Made by a program: the position numbers and the translations under genes. A stretch of 64,000 bases of DNA from Acidobacteriota bacterium. GTDB lineage: Bacteria > Acidobacteriota > Thermoanaerobaculia > Gp7-AA8. Location of the stretch: NCBI GenBank assembly GCA_003223645.1, contig QHVT01000008.1, positions 310,001 through 374,000 of the forward strand, in the 5' to 3' direction. Positions within the stretch are counted from its first letter, which is position 1; each line of letters begins with the position of its first letter. Positions 1-7,779 of the stretch are shown one piece after another. The notes beneath the pieces are model-generated. The model did no database searches. It saw only the letters and a list, made by a program, of their open reading frames with translations, and was not told the DNA's origin.

Positions 1-396
1 GAGATAACCAGCCCGCCTGATCCAACGTACAACTGCGTCGCTTGGGCTGCTGGCGACATAACACGATGGTGGTGGCCCGCAGAATCACCCTTCTCATATT
101 GGCCTGCTGAGGTAAGACGCGACGAGTCCGTAGCGAGCTTCCTTGAGGCGTTCGCGACGATCGGATACGAGATCACCGACTCAGGCGATGTTGAGACGAC
201 GTTTGAGAAAGTCGCTGTCTTCGCCTCAAGCGACGGTATCCCGACACATGTGGCACGCCAGCTTATCGATGGAACATGGACCAGCAAGCTTGGCAGGCTT
301 GAGGATATCGGACACACTGTCGTCAACGGGGTTTCTGGAAGCGAGTACGGTAATGCTGTGCTGTTCTTAAAGCGGCGCATATTGACAACCGCCTAA
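1..396 (+). CDS. Hypothetical protein, 5'-truncated by the window edge
   Basis: Frame 1 is open from the first base to a TAA at 394-396, giving 131 residues with no start inside the window, so the N-terminus is missing. The visible start reads NCVAWAAGD, then RWWWP and SYWPAE, a Cys/Trp-rich pattern I associate with small uncharacterised bacterial proteins of unknown function. The C-terminal half has the residues of a compact alpha/beta fold but no catalytic motif I can name. The stop codon lies inside a GCCTAAC box that begins the repeat at 391, as integron cassette genes often do. Codon use is less GC-biased than in the genes after 3180, which suggests transfer. Function unknown. Confidence 0.6.
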   Translation, partial: EITSPPDPTYNCVAWAAGDITRWWWPAESPFSYWPAEVRRDESVASFLEAFATIGYEITDSGDVETTFEKVAVFASSDGIPTHVARQLIDGTWTSKLGRLEDIGHTVVNGVSGSEYGNAVLFLKRRILTTA

Positions 397-545
397 CGGT
401 TTGAGCCTAAGCTGCACGGCCAGGGCCCACGCGCCGAAGCCGATGCGGCGCGACGGCCGCAGCGACTAACACGCAGTCGGCGGGAGCGAACTGCGGCCGG
501 GTGCGCCGCACATTCTTGTATGTTGACTAGCCGGCACAGGGCTGC
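391..545. repeat. attC-like repeat, copy 1
   Basis: This starts with GCCTAAC at the 3' end of the preceding gene. It continues with TTGAGCCTAAGCTGCACGG and remains alignable with copy 2 (962-1110) over about 150 bases, including TATGTTGACTAG near its end. The GCCTAAC start matches the R'' core (RYYYAAC) of integron attC sites. I could not find a perfect GTTRRRY partner for this copy; GTTTAAG at 613-619 is the nearest. Integron origin is inferred; the duplication itself is plain. Confidence 0.55.
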
Positions 546-622
546 CGTGGCTTTCTGATGAACCCAGAATTGAAATGCCACGACACGACGGGCGTATTGC
601 AGCGTCGAAGTCGTTTAAGTTT

Positions 623-832
623 TCACCGAGCCAGAAGTTCGCGAGCTCGTTCTGCTTCGCCCGCTGGGACAGTGAGCTTGATTCCGCCTGACGCCCAGCC
701 GATACCAGGTTGAAGTCGCGCTGCATTCGGGATGTCTAGTGCGGCGTGAAGGCCCTCGCCCTCGAGAAAAGCAAGAGCAACTTCTGCTTCGGAGGATTGG
801 GTAAATGTGGCGACGCAGACAATATCGTTCAT
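623..832 (-). CDS. DUF2007-like small putative signal-transducing protein
   Basis: Starting at the internal ATG that gives MNDIVCVATF, this encodes 69 residues; an upstream in-frame ATG at 850 is possible. The sequence has the layout of the DUF2007 family: an N-terminal strand, a helix (SEAEVALAFLEGEGLHA), a Gly-rich turn and a closing KLTVPAGEAERARELLA segment. Members are about 70 residues long and have no established biochemical role. It lies alone between two attC-like repeats, reading towards the left one, so it looks like the single gene of a cassette. Family assignment is by pattern only. Confidence 0.6.
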   Translation of the reverse strand: MNDIVCVATFTQSSEAEVALAFLEGEGLHAALDIPNAARLQPGIGWASGGIKLTVPAGEAERARELLAR

Positions 833-961
833 GCTATTGATGCCTTGCACTTGTTCAGACTCGTGGTTTGTCTAGCGAGTTGCGTTGGAGCCCATTCTAC
901 TCCATGCTCGCAGATTCGCAGTCGTGCTCTCTAAGCCAGATCGTACACGCAGCTTTCGCCC

Positions 962-1142
962 GCCTAACGACTTGAGCCTAAGCTGCACGGCCAGGGCCCA
1001 CGTGCCGAAGCCGACGCGGCACGGCGGTTGCCGCATGTAACTTAGCGCGCTGCGGACGGCGTGCCGCCGTGATTCTAGTATGTTGACTAGGCAGCTAGGC
1101 TGCCGGGCCAGCGTCGGGTCGTGTCAGTTTCTGGAGTTAGGC
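962..1142. repeat. attC-like repeat, copy 2
   Basis: It begins GCCTAAC (962-968) and ends GTTAGGC (1136-1142), an exact inverted pair matching the R''/R' boxes of an attC site. Inside are the shared TTGAGCCTAAGCTGCACGG block and several G+C-rich palindromes. At 181 bases it is longer than most described attC sites (about 60-140). The stop codon of the next gene (minus strand) lies inside the GTTAGGC box. Confidence 0.6.
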
Positions 1143-2045
1143 GCCGCCCTTTGGATCTCGGCCAGTGATGGCGGCGAGCCGTTGCGTCAGGCTCTTGCGC
1201 AGCTGCGTCAAATTCTCATATTCCGGAACATTGTGGACTGATAGGTCAAAGTGAAGCGGCGTGCCAGCGCGACGGTAGAGGATAGGATGCTTGCTGAGGG
1301 CATGTGCGTATCCCACTTCGTAATATACGTTCGGTCGTTCGCCTGATAGGTCAGCGAAAAGAAATTGTGATTGCGCGATATGCGCCAAAACAACATCCGT
1401 GATCCGCTCTTGATGTTCGACCTCGTCGGCACGGTGCGCTGTGATACCGAATTGTGAGAATACGTCTTTTACGGTCTCATGCACGTCAACTAACTCCGGC
1501 CGATCTTTGTCCATCCACATGAGAATGAACGCCGTATTGCGTACGTGCCCGCTGATGAGCGATTGCGATGTGGCGACTGCACTATCGGCTGGAAGGGCAG
1601 TCCGGACCAAACGCAGCGCAGCGTTCATAGCATCCGAGGCCTCCTTCTTAGCCGCATCCAAATTCACTGGAACGTCGACGTTATGCTCGATCCGAGGCGG
1701 CGGCTGATTTCGGAGGCTGTAAGCGAAACCTGAGAAATGGTACTCCTCGTGGTATTTCGATGACGCGGTTGCAGCCGTAACCCGGCGAAGAAGACGATTC
1801 ACGTAATCTCGGTGAAAACTCGTGTATGGCAAAACGTGTAACGTAATAAGGTTAAACCAACGAAATAGCTGATCGCGTATTTCGTCACCTTTCACAATGA
1901 CCTTAGTATCAAGTTGCTCCGGCGCGGTGCGGTGACCGTTGCGCGTTGGCCACGCGCTTAGATATTCGTCAATCGTCTCTCGCAGGCACTCGCCTTCCCG
2001 GTAAATATCTTCGAAGGAAGTCATGGCACTTGGCGTGGTAAGCAT
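1137..2045 (-). CDS. TIR-like / nucleoside 2-deoxyribosyltransferase-like domain protein
   Basis: The product is about 302 residues from the ATG at 2045. A TTG at 2063 and an ATG at 2024 (MTSFEDIYREGE) are other possible starts; none has a clear Shine-Dalgarno. The first 170 residues match nothing I know. The last third has the fold signature of TIR-like/NDT-like sensors: NTAFILMWMDKD, a helix, then FLFADLSGERPNVYYEVGYA with the conserved ADL-x-G-x-x-PNV-x-YE-x-G-x-A pattern. In that superfamily the Glu of the YE motif is usually catalytic on nucleosides or NAD+, and many members are anti-phage or cell-suicide effectors. The gene ends in a GCCTAAC box and is bracketed by GTTAGGCGC ends, so it looks like a cassette gene. 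A defence role is inferred. Confidence 0.6.
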   Translation of the reverse strand: MLTTPSAMTSFEDIYREGECLRETIDEYLSAWPTRNGHRTAPEQLDTKVIVKGDEIRDQLFRWFNLITLHVLPYTSFHRDYVNRLLRRVTAATASSKYHEEYHFSGFAYSLRNQPPPRIEHNVDVPVNLDAAKKEASDAMNAALRLVRTALPADSAVATSQSLISGHVRNTAFILMWMDKDRPELVDVHETVKDVFSQFGITAHRADEVEHQERITDVVLAHIAQSQFLFADLSGERPNVYYEVGYAHALSKHPILYRRAGTPLHFDLSVHNVPEYENLTQLRKSLTQRLAAITGRDPKGGA

Positions 2046-2208
2046 AGGCTGATTAGGATACAACGTCCTCGGTGAAAACCTATAGTCGCCGCGCCCTATG
2101 CTGCGTAGATGGCGTGGGGTCGAGGCGTCGAGAAATCTCAGACGGGTGAGCGATCGGCCGGCTCTTCTGCTTCATCGCGCGTCAGAATGAGGAAGGACTG
2201 TTACGTGC

Positions 2209-2215
2209 GCCTAAC
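2209..2215. other. Third GCCTAAC (attC core-like) box
   Basis: GCGCCTAACTC at 2207-2217 is the same, inverted, as GAGTTAGGCGC at 1134-1144. The TIR-like gene is therefore flanked by matching inverted ends. In integrons such boxes mark cassette recombination points. No full attC-like repeat follows this one. Confidence 0.4.
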
Positions 2216-2678
2216 TCTTTACTTATCAAAGCCAACAACACTCCTCTCACCGACCAGGCACATTCCGCGCGATGCTGCCGGCGCGTTGTGTATTCGCCTA
2301 CGACGATCCTTATGTGACGTGTCGTGTCTGCGAGGCTGAGTGATCTGTCGTCGAATCGAGATGTTCCATCGCGCAGCGTGCCGCACGGGATTCGACATCG
2401 TGCGCGCGGTCGTCGATGCCGGCACGTCTGCGGAGACCGGCGATCATGCGGGAACAAAGATCTCGCCCGGTCGTGTAAGACAAATCGTTGCTCTCAAATT
2501 GGAGCCAGCGGGCTCGGCGGGCTGTTTTCCTGGAGCGAAACGGCGACTCTCAAAGTGTCGAATCGCCGCGATCGCTGAAATCATGGGCCCCTTGGGACAT
2601 TTGCAGTAGACCCTGAGCGGGGTGAATTTGCAGCTTCTCATGCACAAAAGCGGGCGCGCCTTACGGCGCGGGTGGGTC

Positions 2679-2741
2679 CGAACCATCGTTGAAGTCGCGC
2701 GAACCATCGTTGAAGTCGCGTGAACCAGCGCCGAAGTCACC
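2679..2741. repeat. 21-bp tandem repeat, three units
   Basis: Units at 2679-2699 and 2700-2720 are identical; 2721-2741 is diverged. The core CCATCGTTGAAGTCGC recurs at 3089-3104, exactly where the amidohydrolase remnant loses its reading sense. Confidence 0.8.
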
Positions 2742-2808
2742 CGAACGTCTCGACGACCCTCGACACGTTCGAGTTCAGCGGGAGCAAATCGCAACGAATG
2801 CAAAAATC

Positions 2809-2972
2809 ACCGCCCCTCACCCGGCGCGGAGCCTGTCCTGAGCGAAGTCGAAGGGCGCCACCCTCTCCCCGCAAGCGGGGGCGAGGGGCAACCCGAAGAG
2901 CACGCATCGTCGCCCTCTTCCCGCTTGCGGGGAGAAGGTGGATATGAAAACAGTAAAGGGCCGGATGAGGGG
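2809..2972. repeat. Dispersed repeat with hairpin arms
   Basis: It holds CTCTCCCCGCAAGCGGGGGC and a reverse-complement partner (CCCGCTTGCGGGGAGAAGG), then GGTGGATATGAAAACAG and a GGGCCGGATGAGGGG end. The same end occurs in inverted orientation at 42060-42103. It also contains a CCTGAGCGAAGTCGAAGG motif. Confidence 0.75.
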
Positions 2973-3105
2973 CTCCTCCTCGTCACTCTTCTCGCGCTGC
3001 TGGGGCTCCCTGCATTCGCGCAGGAGCACGTCATCCTTATCAAGAACGCGACGATCCTGACGATCACGAACGGCAAGATCGAAAACGGCTCCATCGTTGA
3101 AGTCG
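2973..3105 (+). pseudogene. Amidohydrolase N-terminal remnant
   Basis: This frame reads as a signal peptide (LLLVTLLALLGLPAFAQ) followed by HVILIKNATILTITNGKIENG. That is the usual start of secreted imidazolonepropionase-like amidohydrolases, which run to about 400-450 residues. Homology stops after about 45 residues at GSIVEV, where the DNA matches the 21-bp repeat at 2679-2741, and a stop follows at 3171-3173. The metal-binding HxH and the rest are absent. The original start has been replaced by the repeat at 2809-2972. I read it as a gene almost entirely deleted by recombination between short repeats. Confidence 0.6.
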
Positions 3106-3183
3106 CCAACTGCATCGATGACTTTTTTGTTTTACCGCGCAACTGTGCGACCGCGGAACCGCGCAACTTATAATCCGCGCCCG

Positions 3184-4617
3184 ATGCCCGAGCGCGCGCA
3201 CCTGGAAGACGTTCTCAAGACGCTCACGTCCGCGCGCTATGCGGACATTCGCTATACGGCCACGCACCAGCAGCATGTGAAGGTGCGCAACGGCGAGGTC
3301 GATCATCTCTCTTCGACGGTCGACCGCGCCGTGGGCGTGCGCGTGCTCGTCGGCAACGGCTGGGGCTTCGCGGCGTCGAGCGATGTCAGCGAAGAGTCGA
3401 TCCGCCGCACGGCCGCGCGCGCACTCGAAGTGGCGGCAGCGAGCAATCTAGCATCGACGCAGCCGATCGCGCTGAGCGACGTCGAGCCGTTCGTCGCGCG
3501 ATGGGAGTCGCCGTACGCGATCGATCCGTGGTCGGTGCCGATCGCGAAGAAGCTCGAGCACCTGATGAACGCAACCGAGCCGATGCGCGGCGACGCGCGC
3601 ATTCATCAGGTGTCGGGCGAGATCTCGTGCTACCGGCAGGAAAAAACATTCGCGTCGAGCGCCGGCAGTTTCATCGAACAGACGACGACGCAGATGGGCG
3701 GCGGCATCGAGGCGGTGGCGATCGAAGGCGACGAGTTTCAGCGGCGCACGTATCCGAATCCGTTCGGCGGCGATTTTCAGGCCGAGGGGTGGGAGTTCAT
3801 CGAACGGCTCGACATGCCGAAGAAGGCGCTCGAAGTGCGCGACGAAGCGCTCGCGCTCCTCGCCGCGCCGAAAGCGCCGGCCGGACGATTCGATCTCATC
3901 GTCGGATCCGCGCAGCTCGCGCTGCAGGTCCACGAGTCGTGCGGACATCCGACCGAGCTCGATCGCGCGATGGGACTCGAGATCTCGCTCGCCGGCGGCT
4001 CGTTCCTGCAGCCGTCGATGCTGAACCACTTCCGCTACGGCTCCGACATCGTGAACATCGTCGCCGACGCCACGATCCCCGGCTCGATCGGCTCGTTCGC
4101 ATTCGACGACGACGGCGTGCCCGCGCAGCGTTTCCATCTCGTCGAGAACGGCATGTTCGTCGGCTACCTCACCGGCCGCGACACCGCGCCGTTCATCGGC
4201 CGCGCGTCGAACGGAACCGTGCGCGCCGAATCGGCCGCGCGCATTCCGATCATCCGCATGACCAACATCAACCTCGAGCCCGGCGACGCGAAGCTCGCCG
4301 ACATCATCGCGTCGACGAAGCGCGGCATCTTCGTCGAGACGAACAAGTCGTGGTCGATCGACGACCTGCGGCTCAATTTTCAATTCGGCTGCGAAGTCGC
4401 GTGGGAGATCGAGAACGGCAAGCTCGGGCGGATGCTCAAGAATCCGCTCTACACCGGCAATACACCCGACTTCTGGCGCTCCTGCGACGCGATCGCCGAT
4501 CGCAGCTCGTGGCAAATCTGGGGACTCCCGAACTGCGGCAAAGGCGATCCGATGCAAACCATGCGCGTCGCGCACGGCGCACCCGCCGCGCGCTTCCGCA
4601 ACGTGGAGATGGGATGA
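3184..4617 (+). CDS. tldD: Metalloprotease TldD
   Basis: TldD is the catalytic half of the TldD/TldE zinc protease, which trims small unfolded peptides; in Enterobacteria it processes microcin B17 and the CcdA antitoxin. The 477-residue length is typical. The zinc site is visible as HESCGHPTE around residues 250-258 (HExxxH plus a downstream Glu). The N-terminal domain (residues 1-220) has the usual RNGEVD and GVRVLVGNGWGFA segments. I chose the ATG at 3184 (MPERAHLED); the longer frame upstream runs through repeat DNA. TldE follows 124 bases later, so the two halves are adjacent as usual. The substrate here is unknown. Confidence 0.95.
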   Translation: MPERAHLEDVLKTLTSARYADIRYTATHQQHVKVRNGEVDHLSSTVDRAVGVRVLVGNGWGFAASSDVSEESIRRTAARALEVAAASNLASTQPIALSDVEPFVARWESPYAIDPWSVPIAKKLEHLMNATEPMRGDARIHQVSGEISCYRQEKTFASSAGSFIEQTTTQMGGGIEAVAIEGDEFQRRTYPNPFGGDFQAEGWEFIERLDMPKKALEVRDEALALLAAPKAPAGRFDLIVGSAQLALQVHESCGHPTELDRAMGLEISLAGGSFLQPSMLNHFRYGSDIVNIVADATIPGSIGSFAFDDDGVPAQRFHLVENGMFVGYLTGRDTAPFIGRASNGTVRAESAARIPIIRMTNINLEPGDAKLADIIASTKRGIFVETNKSWSIDDLRLNFQFGCEVAWEIENGKLGRMLKNPLYTGNTPDFWRSCDAIADRSSWQIWGLPNCGKGDPMQTMRVAHGAPAARFRNVEMG

Positions 4618-4623
4618 GGACGT

Positions 4624-4741
4624 GGTGCTGGGTATTGGGTGCTGGGTGCTGGGTGCTGGGTGCTGGGTGCCACCGTAACTCTACGCAGCACTCAGCACTC
4701 AGCACTCAGCACTATGCACTCAGCACTCAGCACTCAGCACT
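4624..4741. repeat. Heptamer tandem array in inverted orientation (GGGTGCT)n / (AGCACTC)n
   Basis: A 7-bp repeat GGGTGCT runs from 4624 to 4671. The related complementary heptamer AGCACTC runs from 4685 to 4740, so a transcript could fold into a long stem with G-U pairs. The array runs directly into the TldE start codon and leaves no normal ribosome-binding site. Confidence 0.9.
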
Positions 4742-6091
4742 ATGAGGAATGAACACGAATCCTGCGCTGTCATCGAACGCGCTCTCGAAGTCGTGAACGC
4801 GGAGGCGGACGCGTCGTACATCTCCATCGATCACAACATCACTCGCTTCGCGAATTCGCAGATCCACCAGAACATGTCCGAGGAGAGCGCGTGGCTGACG
4901 CTGCGCGTGATCGTCGGGAATGCGATGGGCGTCGCGACGACGACCGTGTTCGACGACGACGAGATTGCGCGCACGGCCGAGCTCGCGCGCGAGGCCGCGC
5001 GTCATTCGAATCCGATCCTTGGCTTCGACGGTCTCTATCGCGACAACGAGCCGGTGCCGCAGCTCGACACGTTCGACGAGCGCACCGCCGCGATCTCGCC
5101 GCTCGAGAAAGCGCGCGCGCTGCGCGCGATGTTCGACCGCGGCGTGCGCGCGAACGTCACGTTCGCCGGCGCGTACGCCACCGGCGCGGCGTCAGTGTGG
5201 TGCGGCAACACGCACGGCGTGCGCCGCTTCGCGCGCATGACGCACGCGGACGCCACCGTGATCGCCGTCGGCGCGAATGCGTCCGGCTACGCGACCGCGC
5301 GCGAGCGCCGCACGAGTTCCGTCGACGTCGGCATGCTCGGCGACGAGGCGACGCTGAAGGCAACACTCGCGTCGCACGCCACCGAGGACCTCGAGCCGGG
5401 CGCGTACGACGTGATCCTCGAGCCGCCCGCGCTCGCGGAAGTCTTCGACTGGCTGAACATGATCGCGTTCAGCGGTCAGGCCTTCGAGGACGGCTCGTCT
5501 TTTTTCGTCGGCAATCTCGACAAGCGCATCCTCGGCGAGAACTTCACGCTCGCCGACGATTCGATCGACTACATGCCGTTCCCCTTCGACGTCGAAGGCC
5601 TGCCGAAGCGCCGTGTCGTCTTGATCGAGAACGGCGTCATCCGCACGCCCGTCCTCGACAAATCGTGGGCCGATCGTCTCAGCCTCGCGCCGACCGCGAA
5701 CGCCTGGCACCTCGGCTCCCCCGATCACGGCTCGGCGTTTCATCTCGTCATGAGCGGCGGCGCGTCGTCGCGCGAGCAGATGATCAAGTCGACGAAGCTC
5801 GGCATCTGGATCACGCGCTTCAACTACGTCAACGGACTGCTCGAGCCGAAGAGCGCGCTGATGACCGGCACGACGCGCGACGGCACGTTCCTCGTGCGCG
5901 ACGGCGAGGTCGTGGCGCGGCTGCCGAACCTGCGCTGGACGCAGTCGATGACCGAGGCGTTCTCGAACATCGAGGCGATCTCGCATGAGCGGCGCAGCGT
6001 CGGCACCTGGTACAACATGTTCGGCGGCACACTTGCGCCAATTGTGAAAATTCGCGGCTGGAACATCACCGGCAAACAAGAAATGCGTTAG
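4742..6091 (+). CDS. tldE: TldE/PmbA, partner of TldD
   Basis: This is the non-catalytic half of the TldD/TldE protease (PmbA family), 449 residues, the expected length. It shares the TldD fold: an N-terminal domain with ITRFANSQIHQN and LRVIVGNAMGVA, and a C-terminal domain with SGQAFEDGSSFF and the conserved closing TGTTRDGTFLVRDGEV. It lacks HExxxH, as expected for TldE. The start at 4742 is the only ATG near the beginning of the homology. It sits directly on a heptamer array, and an upstream ATG in the array opens a 12-codon frame that overlaps it. Translation is probably coupled to or modulated by that structure. Confidence 0.93.
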   Translation: MRNEHESCAVIERALEVVNAEADASYISIDHNITRFANSQIHQNMSEESAWLTLRVIVGNAMGVATTTVFDDDEIARTAELAREAARHSNPILGFDGLYRDNEPVPQLDTFDERTAAISPLEKARALRAMFDRGVRANVTFAGAYATGAASVWCGNTHGVRRFARMTHADATVIAVGANASGYATARERRTSSVDVGMLGDEATLKATLASHATEDLEPGAYDVILEPPALAEVFDWLNMIAFSGQAFEDGSSFFVGNLDKRILGENFTLADDSIDYMPFPFDVEGLPKRRVVLIENGVIRTPVLDKSWADRLSLAPTANAWHLGSPDHGSAFHLVMSGGASSREQMIKSTKLGIWITRFNYVNGLLEPKSALMTGTTRDGTFLVRDGEVVARLPNLRWTQSMTEAFSNIEAISHERRSVGTWYNMFGGTLAPIVKIRGWNITGKQEMR

Positions 6092-6101
6092 CCTCGTTCG
6101 C

Positions 6102-7739
6102 ATGCGCGCGACTGCTGCTGCAGTTCTCTTTCTCGCCGCCGCACCGCTCCTCGCGCAAGTGCGCGAGCGCGTCGACGTGCAGGTCCTCGAGATCGACGCG
6201 ACGGTCATCGATCGCAGCGGCAAGGTGATCGAAGGACTGACGCGCGACGACTTCGAAGTCGTCATCGGCAAGCGCGCGACGCCGGTCACGAACTTCTTCG
6301 CCGTCAACGGCGGACAGATTCTCGGCGGCGATGAAACCGTTACGGCGTCGAAACGCGTCGCGCCCGCACAGACGTCGTTCCCGACGAGTCTCGTCATCTT
6401 CATCGACGAGACGCACCTCAGCCAGCACAGCCACACGCGCACGATCGAGGCGCTGAAGCGCTACGTCGCGGCGAACGTCGGCGCGAACATGACGGCGACG
6501 CTCATCCGCTACAACGGCGATTTGACCGTGCGCGTGCGGCCGACGGAACGCCCCGGCTACATCCTCGGCGAGCTCGACGCGATCGCGATCGACCCGTCGG
6601 TGGACAACACGAAGCGCGAGCGCGAGGCGATGATCCGCGGCATCGAGACGATTTTCTTTCCGCAGAGCAAATGGAAGCTCGCCGACTCGACGGGCAGAGT
6701 GTTCATGGAGCTCGAAGACTACGCGCAGCGCCGCACCGTGGAAGTCGATCACACGCTCGACGCGCTGGAACAGGCGATCGGTCTGACATCGATCTTCGTC
6801 GGACGGAAAGTCCTGCTCTACGTTTCGGACGGACTCCCGCAGCAGCCCGCGCTCGAGCTATTCGATTACTGGGACCGCTGCTCCCGCCTTTCGCTGGAAG
6901 CGCAGGACGCGAAAGCCGAGTTGATGCACCGGACCGGCGCCGAGGCCACGCGATACGACCGCACGGAGAAATTCCGGCAGTTGATCGTGGCCGCGCAGCG
7001 AGCGGGCGTGTCGATCTATTCGTTCGATGCCGGCGGCGTGCGCGGCTACGAGGGACGTTCCGTGGAAAACGCGCTGTCGCGGGCGAAGTTCGACACGATG
7101 CTGTACCAGTCGAACGAGCGGAGCGGTCTTCAGTACGCGGCCGCGGAGACGGGCGGACGGTATATCGCCAACGAGAACAACGTCGACAAACTTCTCGGCG
7201 AGATCTCCGCGCAGTTCACGACGTTCTATTCGATCGGCGTGCGCGCCGCGTCCGGCGACATTCGCGTGAAAGTGCGCAACCATCCCGAGTATCGCGTGCT
7301 CACCGCGCGGCGGCGTCCGCCGCGATCGCGCGACGAAGAGCTGGAGCAGGACGTCCGCCGGCGCTTGTACACGCGCGGCAGCGAGAACCCGATCGAGGCG
7401 AACGTCAACATCGGCACGCCGGCCGACATCGCCGGCCAATGCGTCGCGCCGCTGCGCATCGTCGTCCCGCAGCCGAAGCTCGCGCCCGAGCTGACGCCGC
7501 AGGCAGTCGACGTGCGCATCGTCCTGCTCAACGACCGCAATGACGAGTCCGCGTTGCAGCGCGTCTCGATGCCGTTCGTCTCGGGACAGGTCGCGCAGTC
7601 GATGCAGCTGCGCGTGCGGCCGGTGCATCACGTGTTGTCGGTCGCGATCACGAATCCGCTGTCCGGTGAGTCGAGTTTCTTTCAGGGCGAGGTCGACGGC
7701 ACGGCGTGCAATGACTCGGTCGCGATAAACTCGCGCTGA
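6102..7739 (+). CDS. Secreted VWFA-related domain protein
   Basis: The product is 545 residues with an N-terminal signal peptide (MRATAAAVLFLAAAPLLAQ). Residues 25-60 form the VQVLEIDATVIDRSGKVIEGLTRDDFEV module, typical of 'VWFA-related' proteins that are greatly expanded in Acidobacteria. A von Willebrand A-like domain follows (SLVIFIDETHLSQHS, then KVLLYVSDGLPQQ). The MIDAS consensus DxSxS is altered to DETHLS, so metal binding is uncertain. The C-terminal 180 residues look like an extracellular beta domain. It begins 10 bases after tldE. The function of the family is not known; a role in surface adhesion or protein interaction is a guess. Confidence 0.85.
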   Translation: MRATAAAVLFLAAAPLLAQVRERVDVQVLEIDATVIDRSGKVIEGLTRDDFEVVIGKRATPVTNFFAVNGGQILGGDETVTASKRVAPAQTSFPTSLVIFIDETHLSQHSHTRTIEALKRYVAANVGANMTATLIRYNGDLTVRVRPTERPGYILGELDAIAIDPSVDNTKREREAMIRGIETIFFPQSKWKLADSTGRVFMELEDYAQRRTVEVDHTLDALEQAIGLTSIFVGRKVLLYVSDGLPQQPALELFDYWDRCSRLSLEAQDAKAELMHRTGAEATRYDRTEKFRQLIVAAQRAGVSIYSFDAGGVRGYEGRSVENALSRAKFDTMLYQSNERSGLQYAAAETGGRYIANENNVDKLLGEISAQFTTFYSIGVRAASGDIRVKVRNHPEYRVLTARRRPPRSRDEELEQDVRRRLYTRGSENPIEANVNIGTPADIAGQCVAPLRIVVPQPKLAPELTPQAVDVRIVLLNDRNDESALQRVSMPFVSGQVAQSMQLRVRPVHHVLSVAITNPLSGESSFFQGEVDGTACNDSVAINSR

Positions 7740-7779
7740 GGCGCTGGCACGCACATCGCTGTCGGTCTCATTCGTTCGC

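Larger units (their letters stand above)
2046..2972. other. Intergenic stretch without a convincing gene
   Basis: Open frames here overlap each other on both strands, are short and have no recognisable domain. The stretch holds a GCCTAAC box at 2209-2215 (third cassette-like boundary), a threefold 21-bp repeat at 2679-2741, and a dispersed repeat from 2809. I read it as decayed mobile or cassette DNA. Confidence 0.5.

Noticed and set aside
2580-2760. Insertion-sequence end
   Set aside because: The short tandem repeats and composition reminded me of a transposon remnant, but no transposase fragment or terminal inverted repeat could be recognised.
2046-2972. Several 70-120-codon open frames on both strands
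   Set aside because: They overlap each other, have no domain or ribosome-binding site, and run into short repeats.
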